A DNA stretch of 14,120 bases from DATEEG01 sp035525055 (GTDB taxonomy: Bacteria; Actinomycetota; Acidimicrobiia; Spongiisociales; ZC4RG35). The notes beneath the pieces were generated by a model. That model ran no database searches and was not told the DNA's origin. It saw nothing but the letters and a program-made list of their open reading frames with translations. The position numbers and the translations under genes were made by a program. Shown piece after piece: positions 7,785 through 13,680 of the stretch (position 1 is its first letter; every line of letters starts with the position of its first letter). Where the stretch lies: the NCBI GenBank assembly GCA_035525055.1, contig DATLEZ010000057.1, forward strand, positions 1-14,120. The letters are read 5' to 3'.

Positions 7785-8386
7785 GCGGCTTCTATCTCGC
7801 GATCGAAGGGGGAGAGGGCGCCGGCAAGACCACGGTCGGCACGCTCCTGGCGCAGGCCTTGACCGAGCGGGGCGAAGAAGTGGTGAGCGTCCGCGAGCCG
7901 GGTTCGACTGACCTAGGCCAGGAGGTTCGGCGTCTGCTCCTTCATTGGCAGGACATGACGCCATGGGCGGAAGCGATGTTGTATGCCGCCCAACGGGCCC
8001 AGGTGGTAGCGGAGATGGTCGCTCCCGCTCTGGCCCGGGGTAGCTTCGTGATCTCGGATCGGTCGCTCTATTCCTCGCTGGCGTATCAGGGAGCCGCCCG
8101 TGGTCTCGGGATCGGAACGGTGCGGATCGTGAACGAACTGGCGGTAGGGGGCCTTCTTCCGGATCTCGTGGTGGTGCTGTTGCTCGACACAACGACCGGC
8201 CTATCCCGGCAGGGCGATCCCGATCGCATCGGCGGAGAGACCGATGACTTTCACCAAACCGTTCTCGACGGCTACCGGACCCTTGCCTCGGCCGAACCTG
8301 ATCGTGTGAGGTTGATCGAGGTGGTGGACCAACCCGCCGCGGTTGTTAAGCAGATACTGAAGCTGATCGATGACGCCCATGGCTGA
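7781..8386 (+). CDS. tmk: Thymidylate kinase
   Basis: A 201-residue enzyme that phosphorylates dTMP to dTDP using ATP, feeding DNA synthesis. The P-loop GGEGAGKTT is at 10-18, the dTMP-binding REPGST at 38-43 and SDRSLYSSLAYQG at 91-103, and the LID region SRQGDPDRIG at 141-150. Length matches the family. The GTG start lies inside the MFS stop (GTGA, 4-bp overlap), and the end overlaps holB, so translation is probably coupled on both sides. The topA-tmk-holB neighbourhood is common in actinobacteria; here topA faces away and an MFS gene is inserted. Confidence 0.97.
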   Translation: MSGFYLAIEGGEGAGKTTVGTLLAQALTERGEEVVSVREPGSTDLGQEVRRLLLHWQDMTPWAEAMLYAAQRAQVVAEMVAPALARGSFVISDRSLYSSLAYQGAARGLGIGTVRIVNELAVGGLLPDLVVVLLLDTTTGLSRQGDPDRIGGETDDFHQTVLDGYRTLASAEPDRVRLIEVVDQPAAVVKQILKLIDDAHG

Positions 8387-9440
8387 TGCGGTGACCACGG
8401 GACTGCCCACATCGGGGTTCGACAGCGTCGTAGGGCATCGCGAGATAGTCGAGTTCCTCCGCGCCGAGATGGCGGCACCCGGTCACGCTTACCTTTTCAC
8501 CGGGGCAGGGTCGGTCGGAAAGGCAACTGTCGCCAAAGAGTTCGCCAGATTGCTGCTATGCCCCGAAGGTGGCGCCCATGAGGAACCGTGCCGGTCGTGT
8601 CGCCGGGTCGCTTCGGGCAATCATCCCGATCTGATCGCGGTGGAGCCGGAGGGAAGGACCAGCCTGGGAGTCGACCAGGCCCGGGGTGTGGTTTCGCAGG
8701 CGGCCCTCTCGCCGGTGGAGTCCCCGAAGCGAGTGTTCTTTTTTGAGGATGCGGGGCTGATGACCGAACAAGCGGCCAACACTCTGCTCAAGACGCTGGA
8801 GGAGCCGACCGCGCCAGTGATCTTTCTCTTGGCGGCCGAGTCTGAGGACGACTTTCCGCCGACCGTCGCCAGCCGCTGCCGCACGGTGCACTTCGGGCGA
8901 GTTCCCGACGAAGAGTTGACCCGGGCCCTGGTCGATCGTGGAATCGGGGCGGACGCGGCGCGGGTGGCGGCGCTGGTGGCCGGAGGGAGGCCTGGCCTGG
9001 CCCTGGCTCTGGCGACGAGACCGGAAGTCGCACGAGTCCGGCAGGCGTGGTTGTCCCTGCCCGAGCGGGTGACGGCCCGTCCCGGCGACGCCTTCGCGTT
9101 GGCCGAGGAGATGCTGGCCACGCTCGAACCGTTGGCCGCTGACCTGGCAGGAGCCGAGGGGACCGCCGAGGCCCGCGACCGCGCCAAGAAGCGCGCCACG
9201 CAGTCGCTGCTAGCCGGGGGTCTCGAGATCCTGGCGTCTTTCTACGCCGACGGGGCGTCGCTGCAGCTCGGCGGGCCGGTTCGGAACCGGGACGTGCCAT
9301 TGCCCGCGCTCACCATCGTGCCGCCGGCGCGGGCCGTCGCCAATGCCCAACTGGTCCTTGATGCAGTCGTCGACCTAGCCGGCAATCTCCGGGCAACGCC
9401 GGTGCTGGCGTCACTGTTCACGTCTCTGGGAAGCGAGTAG
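8370..9440 (+). CDS. holB: DNA polymerase III subunit delta prime (clamp-loader AAA+ subunit)
   Basis: A 356-residue clamp-loader stator subunit. The fold begins FDSVVGHREIVEFL. The P-loop-like GAGSVGK is at 45-51, FFFEDAGLMTEQAANTLLKTLEEP serves as Walker B and helix, and the SRC motif appears in ASRCRTVHF. The delta prime zinc module is present but altered: C64, C74 and C77 are kept, while the usual second cysteine is E71, with H70 beside it. The rest is an alanine- and leucine-rich C-terminal collar domain. The start overlaps tmk by 17 bp; ATG 8379 is an equally possible start. The stop at 9438-9440 ends the operon, followed by a repeat island and tRNA-Thr. Confidence 0.93.
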   Translation: MTPMADAVTTGLPTSGFDSVVGHREIVEFLRAEMAAPGHAYLFTGAGSVGKATVAKEFARLLLCPEGGAHEEPCRSCRRVASGNHPDLIAVEPEGRTSLGVDQARGVVSQAALSPVESPKRVFFFEDAGLMTEQAANTLLKTLEEPTAPVIFLLAAESEDDFPPTVASRCRTVHFGRVPDEELTRALVDRGIGADAARVAALVAGGRPGLALALATRPEVARVRQAWLSLPERVTARPGDAFALAEEMLATLEPLAADLAGAEGTAEARDRAKKRATQSLLAGGLEILASFYADGASLQLGGPVRNRDVPLPALTIVPPARAVANAQLVLDAVVDLAGNLRATPVLASLFTSLGSE

Positions 9441-9460
9441 AGGTCCAGGGCGAAGCCTCT

Positions 9461-9530
9461 CCAAATTTGGCGCGCCACGAACGCTCAACTGGAATCTGGC
9501 GCAGGACAAACAAATGTCGCGCCAGATTTG
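9461..9530. repeat. Palindromic repeat island 2 between holB and tRNA-Thr
   Basis: This inverted repeat has 15-bp arms at 9463-9477 (AAATTTGGCGCGCCA) and 9515-9529, matching at 13 positions around a 37-bp loop that holds a third partial copy (AATCTGGCGC). It lies 22 bp after the holB stop. The core AAATTTGG links it to islands 1, 3 and 4; AAACTTGGCGCGCCA recurs in island 3. It lacks a clear tail box. It may end the holB transcript, but has no T-tract. Confidence 0.75.
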
Positions 9531-9589
9531 CCTCGGGGTTATGCCAGAAGTGACCCCGAATCTGCCTTCTAGCATGGCGGTATTCACTG

Positions 9590-9662
9590 GCCGGAGTAGC
9601 TCAGTTGGCAGAGCATGCGATTCGTAATCGCAAGGTCAGGGGTTCAACTCCCCTCTCCGGCT
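9590..9662 (+). tRNA. tRNA-Thr (anticodon CGT)
   Basis: A 73-nt cloverleaf reads cleanly. Acceptor GCCGGAG (9590-9596) pairs with CTCCGGC (9655-9661), leaving T9662 as discriminator. The D arm is GCTC/GAGC. The anticodon stem TGCGA/TCGCA encloses loop TTCGTAA with anticodon CGT at 9623-9625, decoding ACG. The T arm is AGGGG/CCCCT with loop TTCAACT. CCA is not encoded. It sits downstream of holB, a placement also seen in other actinobacteria. Confidence 0.96.
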
Positions 9663-9755
9663 CGAAGCCCTCGATGGCCCTGGCCCTGGCCCTGGCTCGT
9701 GGCAGGGTGGGATCGTTCAAAATCAGCGAAGAGCGCCCACCTCCGCGTGAGACGT

Positions 9756-9920
9756 AATTTGGCTGCTGAGTCCCGCTTCTGGTGAAACTTGGCGCGCCAG
9801 GCCCGGTTCCCGGGACAGAGCTGCCGAATTTGCCTGACTGCGGGAGCCACCCGCCAAATTTCGGGTAGTGCGGGCCCGGAATCGTAATTACCGGACCTTC
9901 CTTTACCTTCGCTGCTCTTC
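9756..9920. repeat. Palindromic repeat island 3 with tail box, downstream of tRNA-Thr
   Basis: Starting with AATTTGGCTGCT (the same word as in island 1 at 3037), this island holds a 47-bp imperfect palindrome at 9785-9831 centred on CCCGGTTCCCGGG. Its right half, 9819-9863, aligns without gaps to 3093-3137 (35 of 45 identical, including GCGGGAGCCA and GCCAAATTTCG). A tail box follows at 9896-9920, 30 bp after the last core. I see no gene here; the short ORFs that cross it follow the repeat units. Confidence 0.82.
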
Positions 9921-9950
9921 TTGTTCATCGCCCGGTCTCGTCGATTGAAG

Positions 9951-10180
9951 TCGCCGAAATTTGGTCACTCACTCGCGCCCTGGACCAAATTCGGCAACTC
10001 AGAGCCGGTACTCGGCCGCCAGCGACCGAATTACGCACCTGGCCGGCCGCCACCGACCGAATTACGCACCGGCCGGGAGCCAGCGACCGAATTACGCACC
10101 GGCTGGGAGCCAGCGACCGAATTTCGGCAGACGGAGGTCAGCAACCAGAACGGAAGACCTCCTGTTCCTTCGCTGCTTTT
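9951..10180. repeat. Palindromic repeat island 4 with tail box, upstream of the sigma factor
   Basis: Three parts are visible. First, AATTTGGTC at 9958-9966 and GACCAAATT at 9983-9991 form a perfect 9-bp inverted repeat with a 16-bp loop. Second, 9988-10032 is an imperfect palindrome with centre CCGGTACTCGG, matching the centre of island 1. Third, its right half is tandemly repeated (see the 30-bp array). The tail box lies at 10158-10180, 30 bp after the last AATTTCGG, the same spacing as island 3. It fills the leader of the sigma gene and could influence its expression. Confidence 0.82.
10018..10127 (+). repeat. 30-31 bp tandem array (about 3.6 copies) inside island 4
   Basis: Units start at GCCAGCGACCGAATTACGCA (10018, 31 bp) and repeat at 10049, 10079 and, partly, 10109. 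The second unit has one change near its start; the last, partial unit has TTT in place of TTA and runs into TTCGG. In translation it gives a PNYAPAGSQR-type peptide repeat, but there is no sign that it is coding. It looks like local amplification of the right arm of the palindromic repeat. Confidence 0.9.
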
Positions 10181-10255
10181 CCCTGGTCGATCCTTCTCGC
10201 ACGATCGACGGCGCTGGCGAAACACATGCCTCCCCCCGTCTACCGTCCTGGGGAC

Positions 10256-10843
10256 ATGGCTGACCGGACTACTTTCGAGGACGATGCCATGCCCCTGGCG
10301 TCTCAGCTTTACGGGGCGGCGATGCGTCTGACTCGCAATCCTTCCGATGCTGAGGACCTCGTTCAAGAGACCTTCCTCAAGGCATACCGTGCCTACGACA
10401 GCTACGAGGCCGGCACCAACCTCAAGGCGTGGCTGTACCGCATCCTCACCAACACCTTCATCAACAACTACCGGCGTGACACCAGACGGCCGCAGGAGAC
10501 CGACCTGGGCGATCTCGAAGACGTCTACCTCTTCCGCCGGATGAACCGTGATACATCCACCGGACAATCAAGTTCGGCCGAGGATCAGCTTTTGGAGGGA
10601 CTTGTCGAGTCAGACATCAAAGAGGCTATCGAGGCGCTGCCGGACAGCTTCCGAATGGTGGTTTTGCTGGCCGATCTCGAAGGATTCAGCTACAAGGAGA
10701 TCGCAGAAATCCTTGATATTCCGATCGGAACCGTGATGTCGCGGCTCCATCGGGGAAGAAAGGCCCTCCAGCAAGCGTTGTGGGACTTTGCCAGGCAACG
10801 TGGACTGGTGACAGGGACGCAGGACGGAAAGGCAGAAGAATGA
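10256..10843 (+). CDS. sigH: ECF-type RNA polymerase sigma factor, SigH/SigR family
   Basis: A 195-residue group 4 sigma factor. Region 2 is very well kept: MRLTRNPSDAEDLVQETFLKAYRAY, then GTNLKAWLYRILTNTFINNYRR. Region 4 (ALPDSFRMVVLLADLEGFSYKEIAEILDIPIGTVMSRLHRGRKAL) carries the -35-reading helix-turn-helix. The GTNLKAWLYRILTNTFIN signature is characteristic of actinobacterial SigH/SigR, which direct the thiol-oxidative and heat stress regulon (thioredoxin and mycothiol genes) and are held inactive by a ZAS anti-sigma factor; such a gene follows here. ATG 10256 is preferred over ATG 10226 because it begins a few residues before the conserved DDAMPLASQLYGAA. TACCGT at 10241-10246 could be a -10 element. 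I find no GGGAAY-type autoregulatory -35. The TGA stop overlaps an ATG (ATGA at 10840). Confidence 0.95.
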   Translation: MADRTTFEDDAMPLASQLYGAAMRLTRNPSDAEDLVQETFLKAYRAYDSYEAGTNLKAWLYRILTNTFINNYRRDTRRPQETDLGDLEDVYLFRRMNRDTSTGQSSSAEDQLLEGLVESDIKEAIEALPDSFRMVVLLADLEGFSYKEIAEILDIPIGTVMSRLHRGRKALQQALWDFARQRGLVTGTQDGKAEE

Positions 10844-10950
10844 CGAAGGCCGTCAGAGACGCCAACCGACTCAACCCTCAAAACTGTCGAAGCGTGAGCA
10901 CTCCCGGGATAGCCCGAAATGATGGAACCCTCATGAGCAAGCCCTCATGA
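10840..10950 (+). CDS. 36-codon ORF linking the sigma and anti-sigma genes (possible leader peptide)
   Basis: The ATG overlaps the sigma stop as ATGA, and GGAAAGG plus AGAAG just upstream could serve as a ribosome binding site. It encodes MTKAVRDANRLNPQNC... and ends in MSKPS with a TGA at 10948-10950 that overlaps the ATG of the second 14-bp repeat. Codon third positions are only moderately GC-rich, so the peptide itself may not matter; translation across the region may. It could also be a decayed former N-terminus of the anti-sigma gene. No family is recognised. Confidence 0.35.
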   Translation: MTKAVRDANRLNPQNCRSVSTPGIARNDGTLMSKPS

Positions 10951-11024
10951 GCAAGCCCTCATGAGCAAGCCCAAATGAGCAAGCCCAAATGAGCAAGCCC
11001 AAATGAGCAAGCCCAAATGAGCAA
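10928..11024 (+). repeat. 14-bp tandem repeat, seven copies, forming an ATGA stop/start relay into the anti-sigma gene
   Basis: ATGAGCAAGCCC followed by TC or AA recurs with ATGs at 10933, 10947, 10961, 10975, 10989, 11003 and 11017. The first two units end in TC and the next four in AA. The last ATG is the start codon of the anti-sigma gene. Each ATG from 10947 to 11003 opens a five-codon ORF (MSKPS or MSKPK) whose TGA overlaps the next ATG by ATGA. No Shine-Dalgarno sequence lies in the array. Confidence 0.97.
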
Positions 11025-11256
11025 ACACTGCGATGACGCCCTTCAGGACGTCTACGGCTATCTCGATCGGGAACTCTCGACGTTTGCTGCCTGGAGGGTT
11101 CGGCGCCACCTCAAAGCGTGCGGTGGCTGTGAGGCTGCGTACGGGTTCGAAGAGAAACTTCGCGTCGTCATCCGTGTGCGTCTCCAGGAGGAACCGCCCC
11201 CTGAGTTTCTGGCCCGTCTCCGGGCGGCCATCGACCACGAGCGTGGCAATCTCTAG
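11017..11256 (+). CDS. rshA: Redox-sensing zinc anti-sigma factor (RshA/RsrA type)
   Basis: A 79-residue ZAS-domain protein. The zinc motif HxxxCxxC is H31-LKA-C35-GG-C38, and C5 (MSKHC) sits where RsrA has its additional redox cysteine. In Streptomyces RsrA, oxidation forms a disulfide, releases zinc and frees the sigma factor; the same residues are all present here, so I infer the same switch for the SigH-like protein encoded just upstream. Length is slightly short for the family (about 80-105). There is no ribosome binding site: the start codon is the final ATG of the seven-copy 14-bp repeat, so translation probably depends on ribosomes passing along that relay. This is the clearest oddity of the gene. 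Confidence 0.92.
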   Translation: MSKHCDDALQDVYGYLDRELSTFAAWRVRRHLKACGGCEAAYGFEEKLRVVIRVRLQEEPPPEFLARLRAAIDHERGNL

Positions 11257-11319
11257 TTGCAGCAAACCTGATCCGAAGCAGCTGTCAATCGGTGGCTCGC
11301 TCCAGTGATCGACCCCCGT

Positions 11320-11325
11320 TAGGCT
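11320..11325 (+). promoter_or_regulatory. Possible -10 element (TAGGCT) for leaderless transcription of the next gene
   Basis: TAGGCT fits TANNNT and ends 6 bp before ATG 11332, the same geometry as before ispD. No Shine-Dalgarno sequence is seen before that ATG. It would drive the membrane protein / metalloprotease / tilS block independently of the sigma factor pair. A -35 hexamer is not obvious. Confidence 0.45.
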
Positions 11326-11331
11326 CATTCC

Positions 11332-11637
11332 ATGGCTCGTCGCCTTCTCGCCGCTGCCCTCGTGACCGCCGTGGTCACCCTCCTCGCACTGCCCTTGGGG
11401 GCCACAACTACCAGCGAGGCCGGCACTGAGACCGGCACCACCGAAGCGACCGCACCCGCCGTCATTATCGAACCGGCGGTCCCTGTCGACACCACCCCGG
11501 CGCCGGAAACCAATCCCGACTGGACCTACCGGTTCTTTATCCCGACTCTGTTGGTCCTGGCCGCGCTGGTTGTGATCGTCACGGTGATCCAGTACTTCAC
11601 AAGAGTCGTACGCAACCGCTATCGCATCGTCCGGTGA
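11332..11637 (+). CDS. Two-helix membrane protein with Thr/Pro-rich linker, unknown function
   Basis: A 101-residue protein. An N-terminal signal-like or anchor helix (RRLLAAALVTAVVTLLALPLG, about 3-23) is followed by a low-complexity extracytoplasmic linker rich in T, E, A and P (about 24-64). A second helix follows (about 70-88, FFIPTLLVLAALVVIVTVIQ), then a short basic cytoplasmic tail (RVVRNRYRIVR). If the first helix is cleaved, this is a type I single-pass protein with a small outside domain. Its TGA overlaps the GTG start of the metalloprotease gene (GTGA), so the two are probably translated together. No named family is recognised. The cell-envelope position and the coupling suggest, but do not show, a partnership with the protease. 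Confidence 0.75.
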   Translation: MARRLLAAALVTAVVTLLALPLGATTTSEAGTETGTTEATAPAVIIEPAVPVDTTPAPETNPDWTYRFFIPTLLVLAALVVIVTVIQYFTRVVRNRYRIVR

Positions 11638-12692
11638 GCGGGGGGCCTACAGGCACGATCAATTGGTCGCTGGCATCGCCCGTGGCCAACCGGGTGGCGG
11701 GGACCTATCCGCTGGCCGACACCTATCACACCGCCCACCTCCAGAACACGCTGCCCGACATCGTCAAGCGGGCCGCCGTGATGGTGACTGCCGAGACCGG
11801 CCTCAGCACGCCCGGTGACCCCGACGTTCTGGTCGTCAGCAGGTCCGACTGGGCTCACCGCAACCTGGCTACCTTTTCGCACCTCCTGGCTCCTCTCGAG
11901 TCCAAGATCGCCGAGAAGCTCGAGGAGTCAGGCTCTAAGGCTGCGCCCACCATCGTTGCCCGACAGGTTGTGGCAATCGAGACCGGCGCACTTCTCGGGT
12001 TCCTCGCTCGCCGGGTGCTCGGCCAATACGAGCTGGTTCTCCCGACCGGTGACAAGGGTGACGTCGTTGCAGTGGTCGGTGCCAACGTGCTGGCTCTGGA
12101 GCGCCAGCAGCAACTCAAACCTTCCGACTTCCGATTCTGGATCGCACTGCACGAGGCGACCCATCGGGCTCAGTTCGTGGGGGTGCCGTGGATCCGCAGC
12201 TATTTCTTGAGCCTTGTCACAGAACTGGTGGGGTCGGCCGCTCCTACCCCTGGAAGGATTGGCCGCCTCGTAGCTGAGGTCATCGACGCGGGCCGCCAGG
12301 GTCGGCCGTTGATCGACGACACAGGGTTACTCGGGCTGCTGGCTACGCCCGAACAGCGGCAAACCATCGATCGGGTCCAGGCTTTGATGTCCCTTCTCGA
12401 AGGGCACGGGCACGTGGTCATGGACCGGATTGGCTCCCGGGTGCTGACGACCCAGGCCCGGATGTCGTCGATTCTGAAGGCCAGACGGGCCGATCCTCGC
12501 ACTGCCGCCTTCTTCCGCCTCACCGGGATGGAGATGAAGATGCGCCAGTACGAAATGGGGGAGAAGTTCATCGCCGGCGTGGAGAAGGAAAGCGGGTGGT
12601 CGACACTCGCCAAAGCGTGGCTGGGACCCGAGTGGCTGCCAACCCTTCCCGAGATCGAGCAGCCAACCAAATGGTTGCAACGCGTCGCCTAG
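11634..12692 (+). CDS. Zinc-dependent metalloprotease-like protein (DUF2342, F420-associated subgroup)
   Basis: A 352-residue protein with the zincin signature HEATH at 173-177 in FWIALHEATHRAQF; a conserved LLEGHGH further on (254-260) offers E256 as a candidate third ligand. Together with its place just before tilS and hpt, this matches the actinobacterial DUF2342 family (Rv3626c neighbourhood in Mycobacterium tuberculosis), one subgroup of which is annotated as associated with coenzyme F420 biosynthesis because of phylogenetic co-occurrence. Enzymatic activity has, to my knowledge, not been assigned. There is no signal peptide, so it is probably cytoplasmic or peripheral. The GTG start overlaps the upstream stop; the 3' end overlaps tilS by 22 bp. 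Confidence 0.87.
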   Translation: MSGGPTGTINWSLASPVANRVAGTYPLADTYHTAHLQNTLPDIVKRAAVMVTAETGLSTPGDPDVLVVSRSDWAHRNLATFSHLLAPLESKIAEKLEESGSKAAPTIVARQVVAIETGALLGFLARRVLGQYELVLPTGDKGDVVAVVGANVLALERQQQLKPSDFRFWIALHEATHRAQFVGVPWIRSYFLSLVTELVGSAAPTPGRIGRLVAEVIDAGRQGRPLIDDTGLLGLLATPEQRQTIDRVQALMSLLEGHGHVVMDRIGSRVLTTQARMSSILKARRADPRTAAFFRLTGMEMKMRQYEMGEKFIAGVEKESGWSTLAKAWLGPEWLPTLPEIEQPTKWLQRVA

Positions 12693-13600
12693 ACGCTCTG
12701 TCCGCCGCCGTCGCCCAACGACTTGACCTACCGCAGGGCCGATGGGTCATCGCTCTCTCCGGTGGGGCCGATTCGGCCGCCCTTGCTTGGCTCACGTCCC
12801 GGGTCGGCCCGGTTCGAGCGGTCCATGTTCATCATGGTTTGGCGGCCTCCGATGCTCTCGACCGAGCCGCCCGGGCTGTCTCCGATGCTCTGGCGATTCC
12901 GATCGAGGTCAGATCCGTCACGCTCCACAAGTTTTCCGAGAACGCTGCCCGCTCCGCTCGATATGGCGCCCTGGATGCGGCCCTGGGAGAAGGCGAATGG
13001 GTCCTGACGGCTCACACTGCCGACGACCAGGCTGAAACGGTCATGGCCAACCTCCTCCGCGGCGCCGGTGTCGACGGCCTCGGGGGGATCCCTTTCCGGC
13101 GGGGACGCATCGCCCGGCCGATGCTGGAGGTCACCCGCTCGGAGACGAGGGAGTTGGCAACGCTGGCCGGTCTGCCGTGGATGGATGATCCCGGCAATGC
13201 CGATCTCGGTCAGCTTCGCAACCGGATCCGACTGCAGCTGATCCCCCAGCTCGAAGCCGAATTCAATCCGGCTCTTCGGAGGAACCTGACCGTGGCCGCT
13301 CGCGCCATCTCCGAGGCCGGCCTGGCCGGCCCAATCCTCGGTGAAGCGCTTGACGGCGGCTGGCGGGTCCCGGCTGGGGTCCTCTGGGCCATGGGATCGG
13401 AGGGGGCGGTGCGGGCGATGCGGGCGGTGGTGCGTCGCCTCCGGGACGGATATGGGCTCGATCGGAATGAGTCGGAACGAGCCTGGGCGGTCGTCTGCGG
13501 TGCCACCCGGGCAGCCGAGCTAGCCGGAGGGCTTCGCGTAGAACGTTCAGGACCCTGGCTGCTGATCCTGGTATCGGATCCATCGGCACAATTGGATTGA
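12671..13600 (+). CDS. tilS: tRNA(Ile)-lysidine synthase
   Basis: A 309-residue N-type ATP pyrophosphatase that converts cytidine 34 of the tRNA-Ile CAU anticodon to lysidine, so that it reads AUA. The PP-loop SGGADS is at 30-35, VHVHHGL at 51-57 and AHTADDQAETVMANLLRGAG at 114-133. PWMDDPGNADLGQLRNRIR further on is the conserved tRNA/ATP contact region. The C-terminal domain is short, as in other actinobacteria. ATG 12671 is chosen because the frame upstream to GTG 12596 lies wholly inside the metalloprotease gene; the resulting 22-bp overlap suggests coupling. The TGA stop falls in the first unit of a 16-bp tandem repeat. Confidence 0.95.
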   Translation: MVATRRLDALSAAVAQRLDLPQGRWVIALSGGADSAALAWLTSRVGPVRAVHVHHGLAASDALDRAARAVSDALAIPIEVRSVTLHKFSENAARSARYGALDAALGEGEWVLTAHTADDQAETVMANLLRGAGVDGLGGIPFRRGRIARPMLEVTRSETRELATLAGLPWMDDPGNADLGQLRNRIRLQLIPQLEAEFNPALRRNLTVAARAISEAGLAGPILGEALDGGWRVPAGVLWAMGSEGAVRAMRAVVRRLRDGYGLDRNESERAWAVVCGATRAAELAGGLRVERSGPWLLILVSDPSAQLD

Positions 13601-13633
13601 TCGCCAATTGGATTGATCGCTAATTGGATTGAT
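13589..13633 (+). repeat. 16-bp tandem repeat (CAATTGGATTGATCGC) across the tilS stop codon
   Basis: Two full units (13589-13604 and 13605-13620) and a third partial one (13621-13633) with a single leading change. The tilS codons Gln-Leu-Asp-stop lie in the first unit. The AT content is high for this genome. Each unit carries TTGATC or TTGATA, which might be read as a -35 hexamer for hpt, but spacing to the best -10 candidate (TACCTT, 13649-13654) is only 14 bp. Confidence 0.9.
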
Positions 13634-13665
13634 AGGTGCCGGGACCGCTACCTTTCGGCCCTCGC

Positions 13666-13680
13666 ATGGATACGACTTGA
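13666..13680 (+). other. Mini-ORF (MDTT) overlapping the hpt start
   Basis: ATG GAT ACG ACT TGA is the only ATG near the start of hpt but is out of frame with it. Its stop overlaps the TTG start of hpt as TTGA. It could couple translation to hpt, or be chance in a short leader. No ribosome binding site is visible for either. Confidence 0.3.

Noticed and set aside
9673..9720. Intrinsic terminator after tRNA-Thr
   Set aside because: CCCTG and CAGGG can pair, but the stem is only 5 bp, no T-tract follows, and the area is a GGCCCT hexamer repeat.
10018..10127. CRISPR array (30-bp direct repeats)
   Set aside because: The copies are contiguous with no unique spacers between them, and there are no cas genes; it is a simple tandem array.
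10210..10250. SigH-type autoregulatory promoter (GGGAAY - GTT) before the sigma gene
   Set aside because: GAAAC and GTC words exist but spacing and sequence do not fit the consensus.
9921..10331. A 136-codon plus-strand ORF with decapeptide-like repeats
   Set aside because: It reads through the non-coding palindromic and tandem repeats and into the sigma gene in the wrong frame; its periodicity comes from the DNA repeat.
10928..11024. CRISPR or phase-variable homopolymer-type switch in the 14-bp array
   Set aside because: There are no spacers, and a change in copy number would not shift the anti-sigma frame, because the stop/start overlaps reset it at every unit.
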